This document shows, piece by piece, positions 23,703-32,838 of a DNA stretch of 64,000 nucleotides (the first letter of the stretch is position 1; each line of letters begins with the position of its first letter). Source of the DNA: Bradyrhizobium diazoefficiens (GTDB lineage: Bacteria; Pseudomonadota; Alphaproteobacteria; Rhizobiales; Xanthobacteraceae). The DNA is taken from assembly GCF_018131015.1 (NCBI RefSeq), contig NZ_JAFCJJ010000030.1:1-64000 (forward strand). The letters run 5' to 3'. The position numbers and the translations under genes were made by a program. Under the pieces are notes generated by a model. The model was not told where the DNA came from and searched no databases. It saw only the letters and a program-made list of their open reading frames with translations.

Positions 23703-24497
23703 ATGCCCGAGACCGCCGCATCACGCCCCGCTTCGACGATCCTCCTGCTCCGCGATGGCGCGAACGAGGTGGAAGTCTTCATGATGGTCCGCCATCACCA
23801 GATCGAGTTCAACTCGGGCGCGCTGGTGTTCCCGGGTGGCAGCGTCGATGCCGGCGACAAGGAGATCGTCGCGCGCTCCGACCTCTATTCGGGCGGCGAG
23901 GCCTTGAGCGAAGCGGAGCGCGGCTTTCGTATCGCCGCGATCCGCGAGACCTTTGAGGAAAGCGGAATCCTGCTGGCGCGGTCGAAGGGGACGGGCACGC
24001 CAATCGACGCCAGGCGCGCCGGCGAGATCGCGGATGCGCATCGCGTTGCGCTCAACGAACACAAGATCAGCTTCCTCACCATTCTTGCCGACAACGGCCT
24101 CCAGCTCGCGCTCGACACGCTGGTGCCGTACGCGCACTGGATCACGCCCGAGGGCATGCCGAAGCGGTTCGATACCTGGTTTTTCCTCGCTGCCGCGCCG
24201 CCCGACCAGCTCGGCGCCCATGACGGTCGGGAGTCGACCGACTCGATCTGGCTGTCGGCGCGCGAGGCGGTGGAGGGCGGCGACAGCGGCCGCTTCAAGC
24301 TGCCGTTTCCGACCACGCGCAACCTGATCCGGTTGGCGAAGCAGCCGACCGTCAAGTCCGCGCTCGACCATGCAAGCGGCATGTCCATCGTCACGGTGAT
24401 GCCGGTCATGACCAAGACCGAGACCGGCCGCCAGCTCCGCATTCCCCGCGAAGCCGGCTATGACGGCGAGGTGTTCGAGGTCAGCCAGGCCGGCTGA
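23703..24497 (+). CDS. NUDT19-like Nudix hydrolase
   Basis: This 264-residue protein has a Nudix box split in the style of NUDT19/RP2: F-P-G-G-S-V-D near residue 40, then A-I-R-E-T-F-E-E-S-G-I-L-L near residue 80 with the catalytic Glu cluster. NUDT19-type enzymes hydrolyse CoA and acyl-CoA at the pyrophosphate. Following the thiolase/MaoC/SDR genes by 4 bp, it may recycle CoA esters of this pathway. The ATG at 23703 replaces a longer open reading that runs into the upstream gene. Confidence 0.85.
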   Translation: MPETAASRPASTILLLRDGANEVEVFMMVRHHQIEFNSGALVFPGGSVDAGDKEIVARSDLYSGGEALSEAERGFRIAAIRETFEESGILLARSKGTGTPIDARRAGEIADAHRVALNEHKISFLTILADNGLQLALDTLVPYAHWITPEGMPKRFDTWFFLAAAPPDQLGAHDGRESTDSIWLSAREAVEGGDSGRFKLPFPTTRNLIRLAKQPTVKSALDHASGMSIVTVMPVMTKTETGRQLRIPREAGYDGEVFEVSQAG

Positions 24498-24542
24498 CAC
24501 GCTTCGATCCGCGTCGAACTATTGCGCCCAGGGCAGGGCTAT

Positions 24543-24568
24543 GTTCCGTCCATTGAACCGGACGGAAC
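24543..24568. promoter_or_regulatory. Perfect palindrome upstream of the EamA transporter
   Basis: GTTCCGTCC (24543-24551) and GGACGGAAC (24560-24568) form a perfect 9-bp inverted repeat with an 8-bp spacer, ending 7 bp before the transporter ATG. It may be an operator bound by a dimeric repressor, or a 5' hairpin. Confidence 0.55.
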
Positions 24569-24575
24569 GGTCGCC

Positions 24576-25490
24576 ATGGATAGCCGGCAGGAGTCGAACA
24601 TCGTCATCGAGCTGGCGCTGCTGGTCGCGCTCGCAACGCTGTGGGGCGGCTCCTACACCTTCATCAAGCTCGGCGTCGCCACCATCCCGCCGCTCACCCT
24701 GATCGCCGCGCGGACGGCCCTTGCGGGCGTCCTGCTGCTGATCGTGATGCGGGCGCGGGGCGTCAACATGCCGACGGACGCCGCGACCTGGCAGCGCTTC
24801 GCGTTCCAGGCCGTGCTCAACAGCGTCATCCCCTGGACACTGATCGCCTGGGGCGAGCGCCATGTCGATGCGGCGCTCGCCACCATCCTCAATTCGGCCG
24901 CGCCGATCTTCACCTTCCTGCTCACGGCCATCGTCACCCGCCACGAGACGACGACACCGCGAAAACTGTTCGGCGTGGTCGCCGGAATGGCCGGCATCTG
25001 CTTGATCGTCGGCGTCGACGCCTTCCATGGCCTCGGCAGCGGCCTCGTCGCGGAAGCCGCGATCGTCGCCGCCACAATCTGCTATGCCTGCGCCGCGATC
25101 TTCGGCCGGAGCTTTGGGGGGCTCGACCCGATGGCACCGGCGGCCGGCTCGCTGCTGGCGGGCGCCGCCGTCCTGATCCCGGCCTCGCTGGTGATCGAGC
25201 AGCCCTGGACGCTCTCGCCCTCGCAGAGTTCGGTGCTGGCGCTGCTCGCGCTCGCAGTGTTTTCGACGGCCGCCGCCTTTGCGATCTATTTCCGCCTGAT
25301 CCAGACCCTGGGCTCGGTCGGCACCACCGCGCAGGCCTATCTCCGCGTGCCGATCGGGGTCGCCATCAGCGTCGCCTTCCTCGGCGAAACCCTGAGCCGC
25401 ACCGCCTGGCTCGGCCTTGCCTGCGTCGTCGTTGGCGTCGCCGCCATGACCATCCCGGCCCGCAGGCCAGCCAGCGCCAGAATGTCATAA
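24576..25490 (+). CDS. EamA/DMT-family transporter
   Basis: This 304-residue inner-membrane protein has about ten transmembrane helices in two EamA repeats. The first starts L-W-G-G-S-Y-T-F-I-K; the second starts after A-I-F-G-R-S-F. The C-terminus has A-Q-A-Y-L-R-V-P-I-G-V. Such proteins export or import small metabolites. The substrate is not readable. The ATG at 24576 is chosen over an upstream extension because it places the first helix at a normal distance. Confidence 0.88.
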   Translation: MDSRQESNIVIELALLVALATLWGGSYTFIKLGVATIPPLTLIAARTALAGVLLLIVMRARGVNMPTDAATWQRFAFQAVLNSVIPWTLIAWGERHVDAALATILNSAAPIFTFLLTAIVTRHETTTPRKLFGVVAGMAGICLIVGVDAFHGLGSGLVAEAAIVAATICYACAAIFGRSFGGLDPMAPAAGSLLAGAAVLIPASLVIEQPWTLSPSQSSVLALLALAVFSTAAAFAIYFRLIQTLGSVGTTAQAYLRVPIGVAISVAFLGETLSRTAWLGLACVVVGVAAMTIPARRPASARMS

Positions 25491-25610
25491 TCGGGGGACG
25501 GAGGCGGCGGGCCCTTCATATTAAGGATATTCGGCGGCCCGTGGCATGTTCCCCCCGGGGTGCATTACGTCGTATATTGGGCCTCCAGTAGCCCGGTCCC
25601 TCAGACACCA

Positions 25611-28298
25611 ATGTCCGCCGAATTGACGCCGCCTCACGAGAAAAAGCGAACCTTTTCGCTCTCCATCGGCCAGCTCACTTTCGGCAGCTTCATCCTGGTG
25701 CTGGCGGTGATCATCGTCACCTCGACCGCGAGCGTGATCGCGATCCGGCACATCGACACCACCTTTGCCGAGTTGCAGCGGTTGCAGAGCGTCGGCGACC
25801 TCGCCGAGGACATCGACCGCCGCATGAACGAGCTGCGGCTGGCGGCGCGCGATTTCGTCACCGATCCCGGCGCCGGCATCCAGTTCAAGCAGGTGGGCGA
25901 GGCGGCGGCCACCCTCAGCGATATCCTGAAGAAGACCCGCCTTGAGCTCGCGCCCGAGCAGCAGGACATGATCGACGGGGTCACCGAGCGGCTCGCGACC
26001 TATCGCAGCGGCCTGGAACGAATCTCCACCCTGATCGACCGGCGTGCCCTGCTGCTGGCCGGCCTGCCGCCGCTGCGCGACCGGTTCGACGCGGCGGTCG
26101 CCGGCACCGCGGACCGCGAGCTCGCCTCGCGCCTGTCGGAGGCGCAGAGCCGGATCGCGCTCGGGCTGCTCGCGCGCAACCCCTCCGCGGCCGAGCAGGC
26201 CGCGCAGGGCATGCGGACGATGGACATCGCCGACAGCGGGGTGAAGGCGGCCGTGAGCGAATATGCCGCGGCCATCGTCGCCGTGGCGGTCCGGGAGCGG
26301 CAGATCGCCGATATCGACCGCGAGGTGCTCGGCACCGAGGGCCGGCTGATCGGGCGCGTCACCGAACTGCTGCGCGAGGTCAGCGCACGGCGTGGCCACG
26401 TGCTGTCGCGCGACTTCGCCCGCACCCTGACCGAAGCGCGGTGGCAGAGCATCGTGCTCGGCACCATCGGCGTCCTGATCGGCATCGCCGCGGCATGGTT
26501 CGTGGTGCGGCGGACCGTGCGTCCGCTGGCCCAGATCGCAAGGTCCATTCGCGCGCTGGCGGCGGGCGAGAAGAATACCTCGATCCCGTCGGCCGACCTC
26601 GGCAACGAGATCGGTGATATTGCCCGCGCCGCCGAAGTGTTCCGCCGCGCGCTGGAGGAGGCCGACACGGCGCGGGAGGCGGCGGTGCGTGCGCTCACCG
26701 AGCAGCGCCTCGCCGAGGAAAGCTACCGAAAGCTGTTCGAGGGCTCGATCGACGGCATCTACGTGACGACGCCGGCCGGCGACCTCGTCAACGCCAATCC
26801 GGCGCTGGCGCGGATGATGGGCTATGACAGCCCGCAGCATCTCATCGACAGCATCAACGACATCGCCCACACGATCTACGTTCATCCCGAGGCGCGTGAG
26901 GAGTATCAGCGGCTGATGAACCGCGACGGGATGGTCCGCGAGTTCGAATACCAGGTGCGCCAGCGCAGCGGCAACATCCTGTGGCTGTCCGACAGCGCGA
27001 CCGCGGTGCGCGACGAGCAGGGCGGCATCGTCCGCTATGAGGGCACGCTGCGCGACATTACCGACCAGAAGCGGGCGGAAGATGCCATCGCCGAAGGCCG
27101 GCGCCTGCTCCAGCAGGTCATCGACACCGTGCCGGCGGTCATCAACGTCAAGGACCGCGACCTGCGCTATGTGCTGATGAACCGCTACATGGCGGGCATC
27201 TTCGGCATCGAGCCGAGCGAAGCCATCGGGCGCACCACCGCCGACCTGATGTCGCGCTACGGCGCGGCCAAGACCGACGAGAACGACAGGCGCGTGCTCA
27301 AGCTGCGCAAGGGCCTCGGCTTCTACGAGGAGGAGTACAAGGACGCCTCCGGCAACATGCGGCAATGGCTCGTCAACAAGCTGCCGCTGCTCGATGCCGC
27401 CGGCGAAATCGAGCGGATCGTCACGGTGGCGCTCGACATCGGCGAGCGCAAGCGCGGCGAGCAGGAGATGCGGAAGGCCAAGGACGCCGCCGAGACCGCG
27501 CTGCGCAACTTGCGCGAGACCCAGGCTTCGCTGATCGAGGCGGAGAAGCTCGCCGCACTCGGCCGGCTCGTCGCCGGCGTCGCCCACGAGGTCAACAACC
27601 CCGTCGGCATCAGCCTGACGGTTGCGTCCGCGCTCGAGCGCAAGACCGCGATGTTCAGTGCCGAGGTCGAGCGTGGCGAGCTGCGTCGCTCGACGCTCAA
27701 CGACTTCCTCTACACCAGCCGCGATGCGTCCGCGCAGCTCGTGTCCAATCTCAACCGTGCGGCCGAGCTGATCCAGTCGTTCAAGCAGGTCGCCGCCGAC
27801 CGCAATTATTCGGATCAGCGCATCTTCGATCTCGCCGACCTGACCGAGCAGGTGGTGATGAGCCTGCGGCCGGGCCTGCGCAAGCAGAACCTGACGCTCA
27901 ACGTCGAGTGCCAGCCCAATCTGACCATGAACAGCTATCCCGGCCCGTACGGCCAGGTGCTGACCAACCTGTTTCTCAACGCGGTGGCGCACGCCTTCCC
28001 GGAGGGACGGCCCGGCATCATCGACATCCAGGTGCGCGAGTCCGGCAAGGACAATGTCGAGATTATCGTCTCGGACAATGGCTGCGGCATGAGTCTCGAC
28101 GTGCGCCGCCGCGCCTTCGATCCATTCTTCACGACGCGGCGCGACCAGGGCGGTACCGGCCTCGGCCTGCACATCGTCTACAGCATCGTCACCAACCGGC
28201 TGGGCGGGCGGCTCGACCTCGATTCCGAGCCGGGTGGCGGCACGCGGATCCAGATCATCCTGCCGCGCGTGGCGCCGCTCGAACAGGCGGCGGAATAA
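25611..28298 (+). CDS. Membrane sensor histidine kinase with HAMP and two PAS domains
   Basis: This 895-residue kinase has a TM1 at about 20-45, a periplasmic helical sensor to about 279, TM2 at about 280-300 and HAMP at about 300-350. PAS1 is about 370-490 (Y-R-K-L-F-E-G-S-I-D-G-I-Y), PAS2 about 498-615, and a coiled linker follows. The dimerisation helix has A-H-E-V-N-N-P (His659). The ATPase has N-L-F-L-N-A-V-A-H-A, S-D-N-G-C-G-M and G-G-T-G-L-G-L. This is the four-helix type related to NtrB/DctB-like kinases. No response regulator is adjacent, so it is an orphan here. The ATG at 25611 is favoured over the longer frame from 25560. Confidence 0.9.
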   Translation: MSAELTPPHEKKRTFSLSIGQLTFGSFILVLAVIIVTSTASVIAIRHIDTTFAELQRLQSVGDLAEDIDRRMNELRLAARDFVTDPGAGIQFKQVGEAAATLSDILKKTRLELAPEQQDMIDGVTERLATYRSGLERISTLIDRRALLLAGLPPLRDRFDAAVAGTADRELASRLSEAQSRIALGLLARNPSAAEQAAQGMRTMDIADSGVKAAVSEYAAAIVAVAVRERQIADIDREVLGTEGRLIGRVTELLREVSARRGHVLSRDFARTLTEARWQSIVLGTIGVLIGIAAAWFVVRRTVRPLAQIARSIRALAAGEKNTSIPSADLGNEIGDIARAAEVFRRALEEADTAREAAVRALTEQRLAEESYRKLFEGSIDGIYVTTPAGDLVNANPALARMMGYDSPQHLIDSINDIAHTIYVHPEAREEYQRLMNRDGMVREFEYQVRQRSGNILWLSDSATAVRDEQGGIVRYEGTLRDITDQKRAEDAIAEGRRLLQQVIDTVPAVINVKDRDLRYVLMNRYMAGIFGIEPSEAIGRTTADLMSRYGAAKTDENDRRVLKLRKGLGFYEEEYKDASGNMRQWLVNKLPLLDAAGEIERIVTVALDIGERKRGEQEMRKAKDAAETALRNLRETQASLIEAEKLAALGRLVAGVAHEVNNPVGISLTVASALERKTAMFSAEVERGELRRSTLNDFLYTSRDASAQLVSNLNRAAELIQSFKQVAADRNYSDQRIFDLADLTEQVVMSLRPGLRKQNLTLNVECQPNLTMNSYPGPYGQVLTNLFLNAVAHAFPEGRPGIIDIQVRESGKDNVEIIVSDNGCGMSLDVRRRAFDPFFTTRRDQGGTGLGLHIVYSIVTNRLGGRLDLDSEPGGGTRIQIILPRVAPLEQAAE

Positions 28299-28302
28299 CG
28301 CT

Positions 28303-28653
28303 CTAATCCGCCTCGGCAAGCTTGTGCAGGGTGGCGCCAAAAATCTGGCTGGCCTTGCCGACGAGGGCCGTTCCCGTCATCTCCGCGCGCGTATCGGTGA
28401 AGGTGCCGCTGACGCCGATGCCAACCGGCGCCGGACCGCCGAACAACGGATTGTCGTTGCCGCGCGGGGTGGTGTGCCGCTGCACCAGCACCTCGCCCTT
28501 GAAGGTGTTGTCCTTCACCTTGTAGCTGCCGGTATAATAGAGATAGGCATCGCCGCCGAGAATCTTGCCGTCGCGGAAAAGAATCACGCCGCTGCCCTTG
28601 CCGACTCGACCATCGAGCAGCGTCACGTGAATCGAATAGAGGCCGTTCATCAT
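28303..28653 (-). CDS. GrlR-family regulatory protein
   Basis: This is a 116-residue beta-rich protein starting M-M-N-G-L-Y-S-I-H-V. It then shows G-S-G-V-I-L-F-R-D-G-K-I-L-G-G-D-A-Y-L-Y-Y-T-G-S-Y, the pattern of GrlR-domain proteins. In enteropathogens GrlR represses type III secretion regulator GrlA; alphaproteobacterial members are stand-alone and unstudied. It converges with the histidine kinase gene with 4 bp between stops. Confidence 0.78.
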   Translation of the reverse strand: MMNGLYSIHVTLLDGRVGKGSGVILFRDGKILGGDAYLYYTGSYKVKDNTFKGEVLVQRHTTPRGNDNPLFGGPAPVGIGVSGTFTDTRAEMTGTALVGKASQIFGATLHKLAEAD

Positions 28654-29009
28654 AACGTCCCGCAGCCCGGCCGCCATCGCCCAACGGCGTAACCGGTCCT
28701 CTTTTATGCCAAAGCGCGTTCCGGCGCGCAACGCGGCAGTTTTGCCGGCCGGCAAGCCGGCGCGATATCCCGCTCCGCAATTGTCCCGCCCTTGTTTGTG
28801 ACGCGGGCGTGACACCCGCCGCCTGCGGCGACACAGAAGTCGCGACATCGAGTTGGCCCGCGAAATGCATAGCCCTTGTGGCACGGGCCGCGGGGTGCTG
28901 GAGCAAGAGCAACGTGACCAACTGGATCGCTTCCGGCGGCCATGAGCCGCGACCGTACAGTGCGCGTCCCACCCATTTCGAAAAAGAACGACGGCAAGAT
29001 GCCAACGCG
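28654..29009. other. Intergenic region between GrlR-like gene and exported protein
   Basis: No gene is assigned. It contains the divergent promoters. A GTG at 28914 with an upstream GGAG could extend the next gene by 32 codons, but that part does not look like a signal peptide. Confidence 0.4.
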
Positions 29010-29411
29010 GTGCGCTGGCCAGGCGGAGCGACGGTGGCTTGTGCCTTGGCCCTGATCGCGCTCGCCACCCCCTTCGGGTACGCGCGCGACCGCGGTCAGT
29101 TCGTCAATACCAATGCCGAGTTGAAGGCCTGGTTCGACGGTCTGCGCAGCGGCAAGGGGCCATGCTGCTCCGATGCCGACGGCTCGGCGCTCTCCGATAC
29201 CGACTGGGAAAGCAGGGACGGACACTATCGCGTCCGCGTCCCGCGCCGTGGCTACGTGCTGGAAGACCAGCAGCAGGAGTTCGTGTGGATCGACGTGCCC
29301 GAGGAAGCCGTCATCTCCGAGCCAAATCGCGTGGGCCGGACCATGGTATGGCCGATCTACGGCTACATGGGCGTCACCATCCGCTGCTTTATGCCCGGCA
29401 GCATGACGTAA
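29010..29411 (+). CDS. Exported small hypothetical protein
   Basis: This 133-residue protein has a clear signal peptide after a GTG start at 29010 (about residues 1-26, ending G-Y-A). The mature part has C-C-S-D-A-D-G, W-E-S-R-D-G-H-Y-R-V and a C-terminal I-R-C-F-M-P. This pattern is common in Bradyrhizobium periplasmic proteins of unknown role. The alternative start at 28914 is noted. It is monocistronic. Confidence 0.7.
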   Translation: MRWPGGATVACALALIALATPFGYARDRGQFVNTNAELKAWFDGLRSGKGPCCSDADGSALSDTDWESRDGHYRVRVPRRGYVLEDQQQEFVWIDVPEEAVISEPNRVGRTMVWPIYGYMGVTIRCFMPGSMT

Positions 29412-29462
29412 GCGCGCAGCAGCACGGCTGGACCAGCCGAGGCCCGGCACGGCCGTGCCGCG

Positions 29463-29846
29463 TCAGGCATACTTCTTGTCGCGCTCGAGCAATTCGATCG
29501 AGATGCCTTCGGGCCCCCTGATGAAGCAGATGCGCACGCCGGGCCGGATCGTGGTCGGCTCGCGCGTGAAGGTCACGCCCTTGGCCTTGATCTCGGCCGC
29601 GACCGCGTCGATGTCCTTCACGGCCAGGCCGAAATGGTCGAGGCCCTGATGCGGGTGCGGGGGCGGCGGGTTGACGGCGTTGTCGCCCTCCAGCGGTGCG
29701 ATGAAGATCCTTGCACCGCCAAGGTTGACGTCGATCCGTCCGGGCGCGCGCACGATCTCGCCGCCGAGGATGTCCCGCAGCCAGGCTGCGGTCGCCTCCG
29801 GATCGGGGCTGCGCAGGTGAACATGGTCCCAAGTGACGACTGGCAT
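29463..29846 (-). CDS. VOC-family (glyoxalase/dioxygenase-fold) protein
   Basis: This 127-residue single-domain VOC metalloprotein has W-D-H-V-H-L (His ligand near residue 8), L-D-H-F-G-L-A-V (about residue 73) and I-S-I-E-L-L-E (Glu ligand near residue 120). A proline-rich loop (PPPPHPHQG) lies before the second ligand. The ATG at 29846 is chosen because V-V-T-W-D-H-V-H is the usual start of the fold. The substrate is unknown. Confidence 0.85.
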   Translation of the reverse strand: MPVVTWDHVHLRSPDPEATAAWLRDILGGEIVRAPGRIDVNLGGARIFIAPLEGDNAVNPPPPHPHQGLDHFGLAVKDIDAVAAEIKAKGVTFTREPTTIRPGVRICFIRGPEGISIELLERDKKYA

Positions 29847-30079
29847 GTTGATGAACTCCTTGCGGGGCCGCGACCCAAATCTGTTACCCAAGTGTCTCTT
29901 ACCTAAGTGCCTTGTCGATGTCTCTTACCCCCGATTCGCACGCCCGCGGGAACCAAAGTTCGCCTCGCGGATTGAGCAAGAGGCGAACGGCCGCGCGGCC
30001 GCAGAACGGCCGCATCGCTGCCGCATGACGAGGCGATGGACGCTGGCAGGCGCGCGGGCCGGCATGTGGTGACGCAGCC

Positions 30080-30640
30080 ATGAACGCAGGGTCTGGCGGG
30101 ATCGGATCGGGAAGCTTCGTCGGGAACGGCGAGGTCCTGCCACGGTCCGGCCCTGCGCCCGGTATCTGGTTCAAGCGTGGCATGCTGTGGATCTTGGCTG
30201 CGACGGTGGTCGGTTGCGCCGTCTGGGTGCTGATACCGCCCTCCGAAGGCAACATCGTGCAGACCGAACCGGCGACACTGGCGCTGGCGACGGTCGATCC
30301 TGTGCGTGAAACCTCTGTCCAGTCCCAAGGGCCGGCAGCGGAACCGGCCGGGCTCGACCGGCTGAAGATCTCGTCCCAGACGTGGCGGCGCGGCGGGCTC
30401 GGCTCGAAGGCGCTGGTGACCTTCACGCTCCGAAATGACAACGACTTTGCCGTAAAGGACGTCGAAATCGTCTGCGCCTTTGCCCGGCGCGATGGCAGTC
30501 ATCTGACCGACCGCAGCCGCGTGTTCGCCGATACCGTGAGCATGAAGAGCCGCAAGACCTTTGCTCGCGTTCCGGTCGGCTTCGTCAACGTCAACGCCGA
30601 TCAGGCGAAATGCTCGCTGGTGACCGCGCGACGTGCCTAA
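30080..30640 (+). CDS. Single-pass membrane protein with FxLYD-like domain
   Basis: This 186-residue protein has a Gly/Pro-rich cytoplasmic N-terminus and one transmembrane helix (about 34-52, MLWILAATVVGCAVWVLIP). The periplasmic part resembles an FxLYD/immunoglobulin-like fold (L-V-T-F-T-L-R-N-D-N-D-F-A-V-K-D-V-E-I-V-C). The role is unknown. No operon partner is visible. Confidence 0.7.
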   Translation: MNAGSGGIGSGSFVGNGEVLPRSGPAPGIWFKRGMLWILAATVVGCAVWVLIPPSEGNIVQTEPATLALATVDPVRETSVQSQGPAAEPAGLDRLKISSQTWRRGGLGSKALVTFTLRNDNDFAVKDVEIVCAFARRDGSHLTDRSRVFADTVSMKSRKTFARVPVGFVNVNADQAKCSLVTARRA

Positions 30641-30788
30641 AGCCTGGCGCCGTGCTTAGCGGAAAGTTACGCCACCGCCTCGCGTCAAAAACTTGGGGTG
30701 CGATTTGAACCGAATGGCGGCGGCAGGAACCAATGAGAGGATCGCCTGTTAAGGCGTAGAGCCTGCGCGCAGATGCGCGGGCGGAGCG

Positions 30789-31334
30789 ATGCCAATGCCC
30801 ATCTTTCGCTATTTCATTTTCGTCGGTGGAGCGCTGCTCGCACTGTTGTTCGCCGCGGACTTCGTCTGGCCGGCACCACCCGCCGCGCAGGCCAGCGCGA
30901 CCGCGAGCAACGACCAGCCGACGATCAGGATCCGGTCCGATCGGCATTTGCCCGACCGCGTGGTGCTCGATACCAGCCAGCCGACCATTGCTTCGCCGGC
31001 GGTGAAGACGGCCGCCGTGGCCGCGCCGCAGCAGTCGGCGCAGGACGGCGTCTCGCCGGCTCTGGCGGAGATGTCGGCCAAGGCGCGGGTGCGCGAGACC
31101 TTTGCCCAGTTCACGCCGACGGCAAAGACCGATGCGGCAAGGAAGGCGGATGCCAAGCCTCAGGCTCAAGCCCAGGCTCAGGTTCCTCAGGCCCAGATAC
31201 CTGCGACCCAGACCCAGCCGAAGCGCAGGGTTGCCAGGACACATCCGGCGTCGCAGTACTACGGTCAGTCCTACGGCCGGCCGATGATGGTCGCGCAGCA
31301 GCCGCACTTCGGCATGTTCAACAACACCTGGTAA
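30789..31334 (+). CDS. Exported or anchored low-complexity hypothetical protein
   Basis: This 181-residue protein has one N-terminal hydrophobic segment (about 5-24, signal or anchor), a disordered Ala/Gln/Pro-rich part (A-Q-A-Q-A-Q-V-P-Q-A-Q) and a Tyr/Gly-rich tail (Q-Y-Y-G-Q-S-Y-G). It is typical of periplasmic low-complexity proteins in this lineage. An ATG at 30795 is an alternative start. A terminator follows. Confidence 0.7.
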   Translation: MPMPIFRYFIFVGGALLALLFAADFVWPAPPAAQASATASNDQPTIRIRSDRHLPDRVVLDTSQPTIASPAVKTAAVAAPQQSAQDGVSPALAEMSAKARVRETFAQFTPTAKTDAARKADAKPQAQAQAQVPQAQIPATQTQPKRRVARTHPASQYYGQSYGRPMMVAQQPHFGMFNNTW

Positions 31335-31350
31335 GCACGGCCTCGACCCG

Positions 31351-31378
31351 CCTCGGCAGGGCCGGGGGAGGGCTTTTT
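31351..31378 (+). terminator. Likely intrinsic terminator before the tRNA
   Basis: CCTCGGC (31351-31357) pairs with GCCGGGG (31361-31367), a G-rich stretch follows, and then a TTTTT run (31374-31378). It separates the exported protein gene from the tRNA. Confidence 0.5.
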
Positions 31379-31485
31379 ATTGTCTCGCCGCTCTGCTATC
31401 CGGACACATCCGAAGGTCGCCCTGCGTACTGGCTTGCCAGCGAGCGCGCGGCGCTTCTCGGTCTAGGCCCGACGCCCGGGCCAAG

Positions 31486-31562
31486 GCGCTCGTAGCTCAG
31501 CTGGATAGAGCATCGGATTTCGATTCCGAGGGTCGGAGGTTCGAATCCTTCCGAGCGCGCCA
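31486..31562 (+). tRNA. tRNA-Arg(TCG)
   Basis: This is a complete 77-nt cloverleaf. The acceptor GCGCTCG (31486-31492) pairs with CGAGCGC (31552-31558), and discriminator G and CCA are encoded (31559-31562). The anticodon stem TCGGA/TCCGA encloses TTTCGAT with anticodon TCG, which reads CGA and CGG arginine codons. The T-loop is TTCGAAT. No integrase lies beside it, but the glycan gene cluster starts 205 bp downstream. Confidence 0.96.
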
Positions 31563-31766
31563 GCAAAATCAATAACTTACGTTGGCTTCCGCCACTTTCT
31601 GTGCCTCCTTGGGCATCGTGAGAGAAAGCACTCTCATGGCAGCCGAGGTGTTACTGTGGCCACGGCTGCGATGGAACTCGCGTCCCCTTCGTTCTAATCG
31701 CCGCACTCAAGGGAAGGCAGAAGGTCATATGTTTTCGATAAGAAAGTCTCGTTGCTGCAGTGCCCC

Positions 31767-32741
31767 ATGAGCAAGGATAGCATCGCATTATCGATCGTCG
31801 TGCCGGTCTACAAGGAGGCCGGCAACATCGGCCCGTTCCTGCAGCGTGCCGAGGCGGTCGTGACCAGGCTCGGCGTCAGCTACGAAATCATCTTCGCCCT
31901 GGATCCGTCGCCCGACGACACCGAGGCGGTGATCCTGCGCGAGATCGAACGCAATCCCGCGGTGAAGCTCATCCTGTTCTCCCGCCGTTTCGGTCAGCCT
32001 GCCGCGACGATGGCGGGCATATTGAACTGCACAGGTGAAAAGTGCGTCGTGATCGACGTCGATCTCCAGGATCCGCCGGAAGTCATCGAGCAACTCTACG
32101 CGAAAATGGCGGAAGGCTATGAAGTCGTCTATGCGATGCGCTCGTCCCGCGAAGGCGAAACGCTCGTCAAGCGAGCGGTGTCCTATTTCGGTTACACGGT
32201 TATCAACCGTCTGAGCGATGTCGAGATCCCGCGCAACACCGGCGATTTCCGCATCATCTCGCGCCGGGTCATCGAGGAATTGCGCGGATTATCCGAATCG
32301 CACGGATTTCTGCGCGGCATGGTCGCTTTCGTCGGCTTCAAGCAGACGGCTGTGTTGTACGACCGCGCCGAGCGTTTCGCCGGGACCGGCAACTACAATC
32401 GCCTCGTGGGGTCGCTGCGGATTGGACTTAATGGCCTGGTTGGCTTCAGCAGCCGCCCGCTGCAGATGATGTCGATGGTCGGCTTCGCGGTGGCGGCGAT
32501 CAGTTTTGCGCTTGGAATGTGGTACCTGATCCAGAAGCTCATCGGTGTCGAGCTGACCCCGGGATTGCCCACGACGGTCCTGGTCGTGTCCTTTTTCTCG
32601 GGGGTTCAGTTGCTGTCGTTGGGCTTCGTGGGCGAGTATATCGGTCGCATTTACGATGAAGCGAAGCGCAGGCCGATGTATATCGTTGATCGCAAAGTGA
32701 ATTTTTCCGGGTCCTTCGGCCGGTCGGCTGACGAGGCTTAG
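31767..32741 (+). CDS. Polyprenyl-phosphate glycosyltransferase (GtrB/ArnC-like, GT2)
   Basis: This is a 324-residue GT2 enzyme. The N-terminal catalytic domain (1-220) has V-V-P-V-Y-K-E and the D-V-D-L-Q-D-P motif that binds nucleotide-sugar and metal. Two C-terminal transmembrane helices (about 232-257 and 267-290) end with G-E-Y-I-G-R-I-Y-D-E-A-K-R-R-P. This is the architecture of DPMS/GtrB/ArnC, which load a sugar onto undecaprenyl phosphate at the cytoplasmic face. It opens the glycan cluster and probably uses the sugar nucleotide made by the genes that follow. ATG at 31767. Confidence 0.9.
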   Translation: MSKDSIALSIVVPVYKEAGNIGPFLQRAEAVVTRLGVSYEIIFALDPSPDDTEAVILREIERNPAVKLILFSRRFGQPAATMAGILNCTGEKCVVIDVDLQDPPEVIEQLYAKMAEGYEVVYAMRSSREGETLVKRAVSYFGYTVINRLSDVEIPRNTGDFRIISRRVIEELRGLSESHGFLRGMVAFVGFKQTAVLYDRAERFAGTGNYNRLVGSLRIGLNGLVGFSSRPLQMMSMVGFAVAAISFALGMWYLIQKLIGVELTPGLPTTVLVVSFFSGVQLLSLGFVGEYIGRIYDEAKRRPMYIVDRKVNFSGSFGRSADEA

Positions 32742-32838
32742 CAATGATGCCGGATGCCGTCATGCCTGGAGAGCGGTGGCGTATGGCCGCGGGTGAGCGC
32801 AGTTTCCCCCCTGTTTCGCCCGGAGGCGGTTGCCCCGC

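Noticed and set aside
25521..28340. 939-codon open frame on the minus strand
   Set aside because: It is antisense to the complete histidine kinase. Long open shadows are common at high GC; it has no domain or ribosome site.
31486..31562. tRNA-Arg as the attachment site of the island
   Set aside because: The integrase is 13 kb away on the other side of core genes, and no tRNA 3'-end copy was recognised near 18.4 kb.
31582..31770. 62-codon ORF after the tRNA
   Set aside because: No ribosome site, low family character, and it overlaps the start of the glycosyltransferase.
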